Counted from the stretch's first letter, positions 36,043-44,586 are shown. The stretch is DNA of 64,000 bases from Pseudomonadales bacterium (GCA_028280345.1 JANQLY010000002.1:296367-360366), one strand, 5' to 3'. Notes: generated by a model not told the origin, from the letters alone. Numbers and translations are program-made.

Positions 36043-36798
36043 CTACAGCCAGTCGAATTGTCGCCCGAGATGTGCAAATAGTGCTTCGTTGTGGGGCTTA
36101 AAGTAATCAGTGAGAAAATCTATCATTTCCGGTTCCGTGTCCCCGTAGTTGCCCGGTTTTCGCGGCCACAGATCTTCCGGCACAAAGCTGTTATCCAATG
36201 TGAGAAAGGTAAAGATTTTTTGTAGTTCAGCGGCGGGGTCGCTAAAGAATGCTTCGCTGCTTGAAAGGTAAATTTGTTCAGCCGGGAAGTGGACTTCATA
36301 GCGCTCGACTTGTTCCAGATACTCACCGCGTTTTAAATAGGAGCACTGTTGCACCTTGCTACCGCTGACCTGTTCGTCATTGAGCATTTTCTTCCAGCCT
36401 GCCTTGATGCGCTGTGGCTCTTGTTCAAAGGCTTCTTTCATAGTCAGTTTTTCGTGCTCACGGCGATACTGCTGGTGGTAGTGTGAAATGGCGCGGTGTA
36501 CGGGGTTGCGCAGCATGATAATGATTTTTATCTGTGGAAAAGTTGCGGCAATGCGCTTTGCTGATTGCGGGTGAAACAGATAGAACGGGCTCGCTTCGCC
36601 ACTGAGCTGGTTGTCATCGCGTTTGGGAAAGTGTCCAAGATACCAGTCTGCCCCCCGGTTATAGTACATACTGAAATAGTGAATTTCCTTCTTGTTGGCG
36701 GCGAGTATGTCCGGGTGTTGATTTAGACAGTTATACAGCGAGGAAGTACCGCCTTTCTGGGTTCCGACAATAAGAAAATCCGGTGCCTGGTGCTGCAT
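36043..36798 (-). CDS. PAPS-dependent sulfotransferase
   Basis: 251 residues. The 5'-phosphosulfate loop is FLIVGTQKGGTSSLY (8-22) and the 3'-phosphate binding motif is MLRNPVHRAISHYHQ. A heparan-type sulfotransferase (Sulfotransfer_1) that transfers sulfate from PAPS to a hydroxyl or amine of a carbohydrate or lipid. Divergent from the 2OG-oxygenase gene. ATP sulfurylase is encoded about 2.9 kb away, but no APS kinase (CysC) is seen here. Acceptor unknown; surface polysaccharide is one candidate. Confidence 0.88.
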   Translation of the reverse strand: MQHQAPDFLIVGTQKGGTSSLYNCLNQHPDILAANKKEIHYFSMYYNRGADWYLGHFPKRDDNQLSGEASPFYLFHPQSAKRIAATFPQIKIIIMLRNPVHRAISHYHQQYRREHEKLTMKEAFEQEPQRIKAGWKKMLNDEQVSGSKVQQCSYLKRGEYLEQVERYEVHFPAEQIYLSSSEAFFSDPAAELQKIFTFLTLDNSFVPEDLWPRKPGNYGDTEPEMIDFLTDYFKPHNEALFAHLGRQFDWL

Positions 36799-36964
36799 AT
36801 TTTTACTCTTTCGTTGATACCTTGCTATTGTGCAAGCCGGGCGGGCATTGTCAACCGATGACGCTTGCCGGTTGCTTTGCCGGTTAGCCGGGCTGTGCTA
36901 GACTCAAGGGTATTATGATAAGTCTAAAAGCGGTAACGATGGTGTAATTGATGGTGCAATCGCA

Positions 36965-37807
36965 ATGACAACCTTGCAAACAATTCCGGCATACTATTTC
37001 GATCACGATGAATTGCAGGCTCTGGCTGAGCAATATCACGAAGAGTTTGTTCACGCCGAACCGTTTCGTAATGTGGTAATTGATAATTTTCTTCCCGATG
37101 ATATTGCCATGCAGCTGGTGGAAGAGTTTCCTGATCCGGATGATATTGCCTGGGACAGGGGTGATACCGGCGCGATGCGCAATAATGTGCGCAACTATGC
37201 CAAGCTTGGCCATTCCAATGAAAAAGACTTTGGTCCATTAACGCGCCACATTATGCTGCAATTCTATTCAGCGACGTTTATCAAATTTCTTGGCACGCTT
37301 ACCGGACAGTACGGTTTGATTATGGATCCTCATTATCGCGGTGGTGGTTTGCATTCAACCGGTGTTGGTGGCAAGTTAATGGTGCATGCCGATAAGTCGC
37401 GTCATCCCAATAAAAAAGTCGATCAGATGTTTAACCTGATTTACTTTCTTAATCCGGACTGGAAAGAGGAATACGGTGGTCATCTGGAATTGTGGAATCA
37501 GGATTTAACGGAATGTAAACGACGTGTTTTGCCGGTGTTTAATCGACTGATTATTTTTATGTCCGGCACCAACAGTTATCACGGTCATCCTCAACCACTA
37601 ACATGTCCTCCTGACAGACGTCGCAATTCATTTGCACTTTATTACTATCTGCTTGAGCGTCCGCAAAATAAGGATTACGAAGGCTTCCGTAACTTTGTTG
37701 ATTGGGTGCCGACAACGGAAGAGGAAAAGGCGCTGCCTCTTGAGGAAACGCGTCCGCAATTGTTTCGTTTCGAGAAAAAAGATAATAAAGAACAAAAACA
37801 GGATTAA
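36965..37807 (+). CDS. 2-oxoglutarate/Fe(II)-dependent oxygenase
   Basis: 280 residues. Double-stranded beta-helix with the facial triad H141-x-D143 (LMVHADKSRH) and a distal His (H206 or H208 in NSYHGHPQP); an Arg about 14 residues later (RRRNS) probably binds 2-oxoglutarate. Prolyl-4-hydroxylase-like subgroup. Divergent from the sulfotransferase gene, with a 166-bp gap. Target unknown: a small molecule, amino acid side chain or sugar. Confidence 0.86.
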   Translation: MTTLQTIPAYYFDHDELQALAEQYHEEFVHAEPFRNVVIDNFLPDDIAMQLVEEFPDPDDIAWDRGDTGAMRNNVRNYAKLGHSNEKDFGPLTRHIMLQFYSATFIKFLGTLTGQYGLIMDPHYRGGGLHSTGVGGKLMVHADKSRHPNKKVDQMFNLIYFLNPDWKEEYGGHLELWNQDLTECKRRVLPVFNRLIIFMSGTNSYHGHPQPLTCPPDRRRNSFALYYYLLERPQNKDYEGFRNFVDWVPTTEEEKALPLEETRPQLFRFEKKDNKEQKQD

Positions 37808-37835
37808 GACTGTCCGTTGAATTTTTCTTTTAAAG

Positions 37836-38303
37836 TTAATCCTGAAACTTTTCGTATTCTACTTTAAGCGCTTCAAGTATTTCTGTCTGTTCAGGAGTGT
37901 TTTCCATGATGTGCAGCAGTGCATCAATATTGCGCTCGAATAATTCCGTGCGTATCAGTTGTTGTTGGTGTGCATTTTTGAAAATCGGCAAAATGCCGGC
38001 GATTTTCTGTTTAATAATGCCGCGCTCGAGAGGGTGGTTGGAACCAAAATAACTTAGCTTGAATATATAGAGCAGAAAAATATGCAGAATGGTTTCCTCG
38101 GTACTGTAATCGCCGTCGAGGCAGTGCAGGGCATGTTTGATCAGGTTTTTATCTGTGAGTTCGGTAATGGGTACTGCTTCTACAATCAGACCCAGATAGT
38201 TCTGTAGTAAACCAGCATTGAGTTTGTTGACACTGTTGTCGTTTAGCTCGTGTTTTGCATTGGCAAGATAGCCAACGAGTAAGGTTTGTAAATGTTCCTG
38301 CAT
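37836..38303 (-). CDS. Conserved hypothetical helical protein
   Basis: 155 residues, no signal peptide and no TM segment. Predicted wholly helical: long Leu/His/Asn-rich amphipathic stretches such as HALHCLDGDYSTEETILHIFLLYIFKLSYFG and AHQQQLIRTELFERNIDALLHIME. It lies 22 bp after degS on the same strand and is likely co-transcribed. I do not recognise a family. Confidence 0.7.
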   Translation of the reverse strand: MQEHLQTLLVGYLANAKHELNDNSVNKLNAGLLQNYLGLIVEAVPITELTDKNLIKHALHCLDGDYSTEETILHIFLLYIFKLSYFGSNHPLERGIIKQKIAGILPIFKNAHQQQLIRTELFERNIDALLHIMENTPEQTEILEALKVEYEKFQD

Positions 38304-38325
38304 GGCTTTTACGTTAGCGTTGGTA

Positions 38326-39462
38326 TTAGAGAATGCCGGGAGTAATTGGAATATCGAGGATCTGTCCCTGGCGAATTACTGTGGCATGCACTTCCTCTCC
38401 GGGAGTTGTGCGGGCAATCGTATCGAGGCCGCCTTCGTCGCCGGTAATAGTTTGCCCGTCGACTTCAGCAATAATGTCTCCTGGCATCAATCCCGCCTGG
38501 TGGGCAGGGCCATTTTTGAAAATGGCACTGACAAGGATGCCTATACCCTCATCAATCCCCAGGGCGCGGGCAGTTTGCGGAGGAACTGTTGTCGGTACAA
38601 TACCGAGAGAGCCGCGCAAGACGCGGCCATGGGTATTGATATCATCGAGTACTTTCATTGCGGTATCTACCGGAATGGCAAAACCGATGCCGATCGATGA
38701 TCCGGTTTCACTGTAAATCACGGTATTGATGCCGAGTAAGTCCCCGTTGGTGTTAACCAACGCGCCGCCGGAGTTGCCGCGGTTAATCGCGGCATCGGTT
38801 TGAATATAATTTGACGCAATGCTCAGCCCCTGACGACTCGTGGCACTGATAATGCCCTGGGTGACTGTCTGCCCAAAACCGAAGGGATTGCCGATAGCAA
38901 GCACGACATCGCCAATAGAGGCGGTTTCGATATCCGCAAACGCGATTGCTTCGAGGTTGTCGAGTTCAATTTTTAAAACCGCGAGGTCAATTTCCGGGTC
39001 GGTACCGACAATAGTGGCGCGACTCTCCCGACCGTCGTGCAGTACCACAATAATTTCGTCAGCACCTTCAATTACATGGTGGTTAGTGAGCAAAAAACCG
39101 TCCGGGCTGACAATGACACCGGAGCCCAGAGAGGATTCGATGCGATGGCGTTGGGGTGGGGCGCCAAAGTTAAAAAAATGATCAAAAAACGGCTCGTCAA
39201 ACACCGAACTGCGGCGACGTTGAATACGCTTTAGCGAGTAAATATTCGCCACGGACGGGATAGCTTTCATCACTGCATGGGAATAGGAATTGACACTTTG
39301 ATGAATCAGAGCGGGTTGGGCGACTGAGCCCTGTTCCAATGCCTGTTCAATACCAGTGATTTTTTTGTGCTGCAGATACAGCACGGCGATCAGCAGGCCA
39401 CAGATAACCGGCCAGCCGATAAAATGGAGAAAATTTGAGGGTTTTTCGTTTGTCTGTGTCAC
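38326..39462 (-). CDS. degS: Periplasmic serine protease DegS/AlgW-type
   Basis: 378 residues. One N-terminal TM helix (IGWPVICGLLIAVLYL) anchors a trypsin-like domain with H129 (LTNHHVI), D159 (PEIDLAVLKI) and S231 (GNSGGALV), followed by a single PDZ domain (LGIDEGIGILVSAIFKNGPAHQAGLMPGDII...). The single PDZ and TM anchor distinguish DegS/AlgW from DegP. Such proteases cut the anti-sigma factor RseA/MucA to start the envelope stress response. The gene is about 170 bp from sat, divergent, and shares its promoter region. Confidence 0.93.
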   Translation of the reverse strand: MTQTNEKPSNFLHFIGWPVICGLLIAVLYLQHKKITGIEQALEQGSVAQPALIHQSVNSYSHAVMKAIPSVANIYSLKRIQRRRSSVFDEPFFDHFFNFGAPPQRHRIESSLGSGVIVSPDGFLLTNHHVIEGADEIIVVLHDGRESRATIVGTDPEIDLAVLKIELDNLEAIAFADIETASIGDVVLAIGNPFGFGQTVTQGIISATSRQGLSIASNYIQTDAAINRGNSGGALVNTNGDLLGINTVIYSETGSSIGIGFAIPVDTAMKVLDDINTHGRVLRGSLGIVPTTVPPQTARALGIDEGIGILVSAIFKNGPAHQAGLMPGDIIAEVDGQTITGDEGGLDTIARTTPGEEVHATVIRQGQILDIPITPGIL

Positions 39463-39633
39463 GGTTTGGCTGGTTTCGTTACAAAAGGTGGGAGAAAAGC
39501 CCCGATTCGTGAAAAACCGGATTATACGCTGAAATCCGGGGATGAATCAGCTACGGAAAACATTATAATAGCGCGCTTTCAGAGCCGGCCCCCATTGCTG
39601 CCCGGCAGAGTGATATTGATACAGGAGCTACCT

Positions 39634-40824
39634 ATGATTAAGCCCCATGGCGCTGACGAACTGAAGCCGCTGTTTGTCTATGATACCGAGCAACACCATG
39701 CCCTCAATGAGGAAGCCGAGGGGCTGCCTTCCCTGTTGGTAAATTCTGCCGCTGCCGCCAATGCCGTGATGCTCGGCGCTGGCTACTTCACACCGCTTTC
39801 AGGTTATATGAATCTGGCTGATGCGTTGTCTGTTGCGGAAAATCTGCAAACCACTGACGGTCTGTTCTGGCCAGTGCCGATTGTCAATCTGACCAATGAT
39901 GTGAGTGGTATCGGTGATGCCAAACGCATCGCGTTGCGTGATCCGAATGTAGAAGGTAATCCTGTGCTCGCGATCATGGATATCGATGCCATTGAAGATG
40001 TGAGCGAAGCACAAATCGATACGATGGCGGAAAATATTTTTGGTACGCTTGATCCTGAACACCCGGGAGTGGCGACGTTCAAAGGTCTTGGCAACAAGCT
40101 GTTGTCCGGCTCTATTCAGGTGCTGAACTTTTCCTATTTCCAGACAGATTTTCCCGATACCTTCCGCACTGCCGTTGAGATTCGCAATGAAATGGTTGAG
40201 CGTGGCTGGAACAAGGTGGTTGCCTTCCAGACCCGCAATCCAATGCACCGCGCCCACGAGGAGCTGTGCCGCATGGCGATGGATGATCTCGGCACTGACG
40301 GTGTGCTGATTCATATGCTGCTCGGTAAATTAAAGCCTGGGGATATTCCCGCTGATGTGCGCGATAACTGCATCCGCAAAATGGTGGAGCTGTACTTCCC
40401 GGCGAATACCGTGATGATTACCGGTTACGGTTTTGACATGCTCTATGCCGGTCCGCGCGAAGCTGTGCTGCATGCGATCTTCCGTCAGAACTGTGGCTGC
40501 ACCCACTTTATTGTTGGTCGCGACCACGCCGGTGTTGGCGATTACTACGGTGCCTTTGATGCGCAAACCATCTTTGATGACAAAGTACCCGAAGGCGCGC
40601 TGGATATTGAAATTTATCGCGCGGATCACACTGCCTATTCAAAGAAGCTCAACAAAGTAGTGATGATGAAAGATGCGCCGGATCACGACAAGGAAGACTT
40701 TGTGCTGTTATCCGGTACCAAGGTGCGCGAAATGCTTGGGCAGGGCATTGCACCGCCGCCGGAGTTTTCGCGACCGGAGTGTGCGAAGATTTTGATGGAT
40801 TATTACCAATCATTGGATAAATAG
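39634..40824 (+). CDS. sat: ATP sulfurylase, homomeric Sat type
   Basis: 396 residues from ATG 39634, with CAGGAG 6 bp upstream; the open frame further upstream lacks a ribosome site. Nucleotide-binding motifs QTRNPMHRAHEE and GRDHAGVGDYYG are present, with SGTKVREML near the end. It makes APS from ATP and sulfate. This monomeric Sat form (as in sulfur oxidisers, sulfate reducers and many marine bacteria) differs from the CysDN heterodimer. No APS kinase or reductase is in the window. A -10-like TATAAT lies at 39564-39569. Confidence 0.95.
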   Translation: MIKPHGADELKPLFVYDTEQHHALNEEAEGLPSLLVNSAAAANAVMLGAGYFTPLSGYMNLADALSVAENLQTTDGLFWPVPIVNLTNDVSGIGDAKRIALRDPNVEGNPVLAIMDIDAIEDVSEAQIDTMAENIFGTLDPEHPGVATFKGLGNKLLSGSIQVLNFSYFQTDFPDTFRTAVEIRNEMVERGWNKVVAFQTRNPMHRAHEELCRMAMDDLGTDGVLIHMLLGKLKPGDIPADVRDNCIRKMVELYFPANTVMITGYGFDMLYAGPREAVLHAIFRQNCGCTHFIVGRDHAGVGDYYGAFDAQTIFDDKVPEGALDIEIYRADHTAYSKKLNKVVMMKDAPDHDKEDFVLLSGTKVREMLGQGIAPPPEFSRPECAKILMDYYQSLDK

Positions 40825-40825
40825 T

Positions 40826-40850
40826 TAAAGGGGGGCAGCGCCCCCCTTTA
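40826..40850. terminator. GC-rich hairpin after sat
   Basis: TAAAGGGGGG (40826-40835) pairs with CCCCCCTTTA (40841-40850), loop CAGCG. Placed 2 bp after the sat stop codon; a likely terminator as well as the left end of the palindromic element. Confidence 0.65.
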
Positions 40851-40950
40851 TATCCCCCCTTGGATTCCCTAAGCGCCGGTCTGGCGACTTCCTTCACGTT
40901 TACCTCTCAATGACGCGCCGCCGCGATTCGCATCCATGCTCAGCGCGGCT

Positions 40951-40973
40951 GATTTGCACGTCCTGTGCAAATC
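40951..40973. repeat. Hairpin inside the MITE-like element
   Basis: Perfect 9-bp arms GATTTGCAC and GTGCAAATC with a GTCCT loop, itself enclosed by the CTCTCAAT/ATTGAGAG pair. Confidence 0.75.
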
Positions 40974-41207
40974 GCGCTATTGAGAGTTAACGTTCAGCGG
41001 CTTTAAGGGAAAGCTCTTCCGCATTGTGCTACAGAGCCAATCTTCCCATTCAAAACAGCCGAGCGAGATCACTGTGTGCGAACATTTCGACAGGACGTCG
41101 AAGTGAGTGCTGTCGCTATAGGAAGTAGCGTCAGCACGTGTCGCGAAAGCAGTGATTGCAGCGAGGGTAACCGCAGGTCTGTTTTGGTGGGAGAAAGGGG
41201 GGGTTAC

Positions 41208-41232
41208 TAAGGGGGGCGCTGCGCCCCCCTTA
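41208..41232. terminator. GC-rich hairpin before the PhyH stop
   Basis: TAAGGGGGGC (41208-41217) and GCCCCCCTTA (41223-41232) with loop GCTGC. The stop codon of the PhyH gene lies in its right arm. Right end of the palindromic element. Confidence 0.6.
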
Positions 41233-42036
41233 ACCAACCAAAGGTTTGCATGCAAGACACTGTTCAAGGTGTTTCATGCGTTCCGGCCCGGCACTGTCCA
41301 CCATCGCTTCCTGAAAGATTTTTCCCGATAAACCATATAGCTCGTTAACGAGTTTGGCGAGGTCAGGAAGGTGGTCGTCTTTAAAACGCTCCGAGGCACA
41401 GACGGTAAACATGCGGCGGTAGTCGCCGGAGTTACACGTGGCGTGTTTGATTCGATAATCAAACAGGATGACGTCACCAGGTTGGGAGGGAATTGGTTGC
41501 CCGGGTATCTCTTCGGGTTTCAGGCCGTAGTTTTTTTCCGGCTCGTAAATATCCTTTTCGAGCATTTTGGCAAAGCTGTCATCCCAGTGATGGCTGCCAG
41601 GTAAGGTGCGCAGGCAACCGGAGTCGGCATCCACGGGGTCGAGGTACATGGCCATTTTTAAATGCTTGTAACGGTAGTCGATATTGTACAGATCCGTATG
41701 CCAGTAGGTATTGCTGGAAAAAATATTACCCTCGCTGGTGCGGTAGATGTAATCCTCGCCGAGCAGGCTGGAAAAAATACCGTCGACGCGTGGGTCGTCA
41801 ATAATTTTTGCAAACGCTGCATCTCTTTCCGCTATTTGCATCAGCACGCGGCGGGTTTTGTTGTAGTGGGCTTCGTGCACCCAATCAATGACTTCGTCCT
41901 TGCAGCGTTCATAAAGATCCATAAACACAGCGGTGTACTCGTCAATCACATCACTGAGCAAGCCCGGAAAGTGCATGTAGCCGAAGGTATTAAAGGTGTT
42001 GATTTGTTGTTCTGTTAACTGCAATTTTTCTGGCAT
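41230..42036 (-). CDS. Phytanoyl-CoA dioxygenase (PhyH) family protein
   Basis: 268 residues. 2OG/Fe(II) oxygenase with triad H113-x-D115 (TYWHTDLYN) and H198 (YRIKHAT); LRTLPGSHHWDD and GDVILFDYR are family landmarks. The family hydroxylates small molecules such as phytanoyl-CoA, ectoine and halogenated amino acids. Last of a minus-strand series (redoxin, hypothetical, DnaJ, PhyH). A second 2OG enzyme gene lies 3.4 kb to the left but is of another subgroup. Substrate not assigned. Confidence 0.88.
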   Translation of the reverse strand: MPEKLQLTEQQINTFNTFGYMHFPGLLSDVIDEYTAVFMDLYERCKDEVIDWVHEAHYNKTRRVLMQIAERDAAFAKIIDDPRVDGIFSSLLGEDYIYRTSEGNIFSSNTYWHTDLYNIDYRYKHLKMAMYLDPVDADSGCLRTLPGSHHWDDSFAKMLEKDIYEPEKNYGLKPEEIPGQPIPSQPGDVILFDYRIKHATCNSGDYRRMFTVCASERFKDDHLPDLAKLVNELYGLSGKIFQEAMVDSAGPERMKHLEQCLACKPLVG

Positions 42037-42098
42037 GTTGAAACCTGATATTTCATAGGGCTAGCTTACGGAAATTTGCCTCCCAAGCCAAGCCAGTC

Positions 42099-42575
42099 CT
42101 ATTTGTTGAGGTCTTCAAGTAACAGGTCACGGGCCTGATTAAGTCGGGCGGCGAGGTAATCATTGCCGCCGCGATCCGGGTGAACTTTCTGTATTAACTG
42201 GCGGTGGGCTTCAATGACCTGTTCCTTTGTGAAGGGCTCTTCGAGCCCGAGCATATCGCGCGCTTCCTCAAGGTTCATGCTGTGTTCGGGGGCGGCCTGT
42301 GGCGGGGGTGGCTGGTCGGAACGCCGGCGGTGTAATAACGTGGGAATAATTAGCTGCAATAACCATTTCACAACCGGTAATACAGCGGCGATAATCGCGC
42401 CGAGCCAGTGCATACGTCCGGTGGCAGCGAGACCCAGCATCACCACAGCAAAGGCGATAAGCGATACCATGATCTTGCGCGAGCGTTTTTGCTCCGGTGG
42501 TGAGTTGGCAATGTACTGGCGCGCGAGGTGAAAAATGATGACTGCCAGTACAATAAAAAAGAGATAACGAATCAT
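42099..42575 (-). CDS. Membrane-anchored DnaJ-domain protein
   Basis: 158 residues. An N-terminal TM (YLFFIVLAVIIFHLA) and a second hydrophobic hairpin (about 37-77) are followed by a C-terminal J domain: ARDMLGLEEPFTKEQVIEAHRQLIQKVHPDRGGNDYLAARLNQARDLLL with the HPD motif. The J domain is at the C-terminus and short, as in TIM14/DnaJ-like inner-membrane proteins. It should recruit DnaK to the membrane. Co-oriented with its neighbours. Confidence 0.88.
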   Translation of the reverse strand: MIRYLFFIVLAVIIFHLARQYIANSPPEQKRSRKIMVSLIAFAVVMLGLAATGRMHWLGAIIAAVLPVVKWLLQLIIPTLLHRRRSDQPPPPQAAPEHSMNLEEARDMLGLEEPFTKEQVIEAHRQLIQKVHPDRGGNDYLAARLNQARDLLLEDLNK

Positions 42576-42671
42576 AATTAACAGCGATTCCCGGTTCTAT
42601 CGGATCAATGCTACAGGTTTTTTGGGGCTGGCTCAAAGAGCTTGGTTCTGGATTGGTTTATAGGCTGGCGG

Positions 42672-43094
42672 CTAACAGACTTGCTGATCCGGGGCGACTT
42701 GCAGAGCGCTGAACTGCTGCGTGATATTGATCAGTGTATCGGCGCTTTCCACTTCATAGATAACGGCAAAGCTGCCAAGCGCCATCAGCAATTCCGCCGG
42801 ATGTTTAAGGCCTTGTAGCAAAGCGCTGAGGTTGTTGTCGGTACTGCTGCGATCGGCGAGATAACGCAGAATGGCGCCGCTGACAATCTTGGTTGCCGAT
42901 GACTGAATCGTTGCCAGATGTGGCGAGCAACCTTCCTTGCCGGTGACCATAATATCGCTCCAGCGGGTTTTCTGGCTGCCGTAAACATCGTAGGCCATCA
43001 TCACGGTAGCGAGCAGGCAGCCGGCATTCGCATCGGCAATGATGCCGGTCAGTGTCTGGGTGGATTTGTCGTAGCTCAAATGTACTCGCAACAT
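42672..43094 (-). CDS. Hypothetical protein, possibly OsmC-independent stress-type
   Basis: 140 residues from the ATG complementary to 43092-43094 (GGCCGGG 9 bp upstream); a GTG at 43118 would overlap the redoxin gene. It begins MLRVHLSYDKSTQTLTG and has a Cys-containing middle (KEGCSPHLAT) and a terminal Cys. No signal peptide or TM. I do not recognise a family; the call is a placeholder, and no OsmC motif is seen. It follows the redoxin gene by 5 bp, so the two are translated together. Confidence 0.6.
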   Translation of the reverse strand: MLRVHLSYDKSTQTLTGIIADANAGCLLATVMMAYDVYGSQKTRWSDIMVTGKEGCSPHLATIQSSATKIVSGAILRYLADRSSTDNNLSALLQGLKHPAELLMALGSFAVIYEVESADTLINITQQFSALQVAPDQQVC

Positions 43095-43099
43095 GGTAT

Positions 43100-43663
43100 T
43101 TACCCGGCCTGTTTCCACTTGATGTTGCAGCCAATGCTCGGCTGCTGTTCGGTCAGTGGTGAGGCGCCATCAAGTAGCGCGTCCATAGCTGCACGCAGGC
43201 TTTCACCGTTAGCTTGCTGATCGCTGTTCGGGCGTGTGTCATCAAACTGGCCGCGATAGACGAGGCTAAGTTCCCGGTCGAATAAAAACAGATCCGGAGT
43301 GCAAGCGGCGTCGTAGGCTTTGGCAACCTGTTGACTCTCGTCATAGAGGTAGGGGAAGCAGAAATCTTTTTCCCGGGCGCGTTCGCGCATTTTGTCGGGA
43401 GCATCGGCGAGATAGTTGGCGGCATCATTGGCACTGATCGCAACAAAGAGAATGCCTTTGGTTTCGTATTCGCGAGCAATGGCAGCAAAGGTGTCTTCGA
43501 TATGTAAGACGTAGGGACAGTGATTACAAATAAACGCAACCACTGTGCCTTTTGGCCCCGCCAGTTCCGCGAGCTGTTTGTGAGCGCCGCTGACAGTATC
43601 CGGTAGGGTAAAGTCAGGGGCGGTGGTACCCAGAGGCATCATATTGGAAGGGGTGAGGGCCAT
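43100..43663 (-). CDS. Thioredoxin-fold redoxin (AhpC/TSA-like)
   Basis: 187 residues, no signal peptide. The active site is C46-N-H-C49 in VVAFICNHCPYVLHIED; a further Cys lies in YDAACTPDLFLFDRE and a last one in the C-terminal NIKWKQ region. The short CxxC redoxin with the CTPDLFLFD stretch matches the 'thioredoxin family protein' group common in marine bacteria, related to peroxiredoxins. It is 5 bp upstream of the hypothetical gene. Likely a cytoplasmic disulfide reductase or peroxidase. Confidence 0.87.
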   Translation of the reverse strand: MALTPSNMMPLGTTAPDFTLPDTVSGAHKQLAELAGPKGTVVAFICNHCPYVLHIEDTFAAIAREYETKGILFVAISANDAANYLADAPDKMRERAREKDFCFPYLYDESQQVAKAYDAACTPDLFLFDRELSLVYRGQFDDTRPNSDQQANGESLRAAMDALLDGASPLTEQQPSIGCNIKWKQAG

Positions 43664-43780
43664 GGTTGTCAGTCAGCTCCTGAGACAAGGGTATGCCGGA
43701 GTAAATATTCTAATTGAAGGCCGCTTTGGATAGAATTACATAGTTCACTTTTCTTCCTTAATCCGGGTATTACACGACCA

Positions 43781-44404
43781 ATGGGTGATGACGTCGATTT
43801 TTCAGAGCTGATGAGTGGTGAGGGCGTCAAGCCGCTTGCGCAGCGTCAGGACAAGGTCGCGCTCAAGACCCCGGATGACCGTACCAATCGTGAGGCCCGG
43901 CGTGAGGCAGCGGAGCACGGGCAGCGCAAGGACCGCAACTTTCTGTCTCTTAATGAAGTGCCCGCTGTTAGCCCTTACGACATTGTGGAATTCAAACGCG
44001 ATGGTATTCAACATGGGGTATTCAAAAAACTCAAGCAGGGGCGCTACCTGACCGATACCAAGCTGGATTTGCATCGCCATACCGCGGAGCAGGCGCGCCA
44101 GATGTTGTATCAGTTTGTGCTCGACTGTGTAGAGCACGATATCCGCTGTGCGTTGATCCTGCATGGCAAGGGGATGCACACTCCGGACGATGATGGCTCC
44201 GGCAGGCGTGAGCGAAAGCCCCAGGCGCGTATCAAAAGTTGTGTGGTGCACTGGCTCAAACAACTGGAACAGGTTCAGGCATTTAGTAGTGCACAGCCAA
44301 AGGATGGTGGAGCCGGCGCGGTCTATGTGCTGTTTCGCAAAAGTGAAAGGCAGAAGGATAAAAACCGGCAGCGGTTTATCAATAGTCGCCAGTCTGCTGA
44401 TTAA
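43781..44404 (+). CDS. Smr/MutS2-domain protein (SmrA-like)
   Basis: 207 residues. A long charged N-terminal region precedes the Smr domain: TKLDLHRHTAEQARQMLYQFVLDCV and LILHGKGMHTPDDD; the LDLH and HGKG motifs define Smr. The C-terminus is Lys/Arg rich. Smr domains are nucleases acting on DNA or ribosome-bound mRNA; the E. coli relatives are SmrA/SmrB. It is divergent from the redoxin operon and is the last gene before tRNA-Val. Confidence 0.9.
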   Translation: MGDDVDFSELMSGEGVKPLAQRQDKVALKTPDDRTNREARREAAEHGQRKDRNFLSLNEVPAVSPYDIVEFKRDGIQHGVFKKLKQGRYLTDTKLDLHRHTAEQARQMLYQFVLDCVEHDIRCALILHGKGMHTPDDDGSGRRERKPQARIKSCVVHWLKQLEQVQAFSSAQPKDGGAGAVYVLFRKSERQKDKNRQRFINSRQSAD

Positions 44405-44469
44405 TGGGCCCCTTTACATGCAGCAATGGTGCTGGTAAATTGCCGCTCCCTTGAACGGAAGCAAATTTT

Positions 44470-44546
44470 ACGAACGTAGCTCAGTTGGTTAGAGCACCAC
44501 CTTGACATGGTGGGGGTCGGTGGTTCGAATCCACCCGTTCGTACCA
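44470..44546 (+). tRNA. tRNA-Val (anticodon GAC)
   Basis: 77 nt with encoded CCA. Acceptor ACGAACG (44470-44476) pairs with CGTTCGT (44536-44542); D stem GCTC/GAGC; anticodon stem CCACC/GGTGG with loop TTGACAT (anticodon GAC, 44504-44506); T arm GGTGG-TTCGAAT-CCACC. The anticodon reads GUC and, with wobble, GUU. Confidence 0.96.
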
Positions 44547-44582
44547 ATACCAAAAACCCGCCTGGTGCGGGTTTTTTATTGG
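44528..44582 (+). repeat. Direct repeat copy 1 (tRNA-Val 3' end plus terminator)
   Basis: 55 bp repeated exactly 160 bp downstream (44688-44742) with one mismatch (C35/T95). It covers the 3' half of the T arm, acceptor, CCA and the terminator. Confidence 0.9.
44552..44578 (+). terminator. Terminator after tRNA-Val
   Basis: ACCCGC (44556-44561), loop CTGGT, GCGGGT (44567-44572), A-run before and T-run after. Confidence 0.85.
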
Positions 44583-44586
44583 TTTT

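Larger units (their letters stand above)
40826..41232. mobile_element. MITE-like palindromic element between convergent genes
   Basis: About 400 bp between the stop codons of sat and the PhyH gene, without a credible gene. The two ends are imperfect inverted copies of each other over about 30 bp: left GGGGGGCAGCGCCCCCC then TTTATATCCCCCC; right, read in reverse, GGGGGGCGCAGCGCCCCCC then TTAGTAACCCCCC. Both ends also fold as hairpins and abut TTAA. Inside is a further structured core: CTCTCAAT (40904-40911) pairs with ATTGAGAG (40979-40986), and GATTTGCAC (40951-40959) with GTGCAAATC (40965-40973). It may also terminate both genes. No transposase is present, so it would be non-autonomous. Confidence 0.55.

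Noticed and set aside
40649..40897. 82-residue minus-strand frame spanning the end of sat
   Set aside because: It overlaps sat and the terminal hairpin; an artefact.
40977..41267. 96-residue frame inside the palindromic element
   Set aside because: It uses the hairpin ends as codons, has no ribosome site and no recognisable domain.
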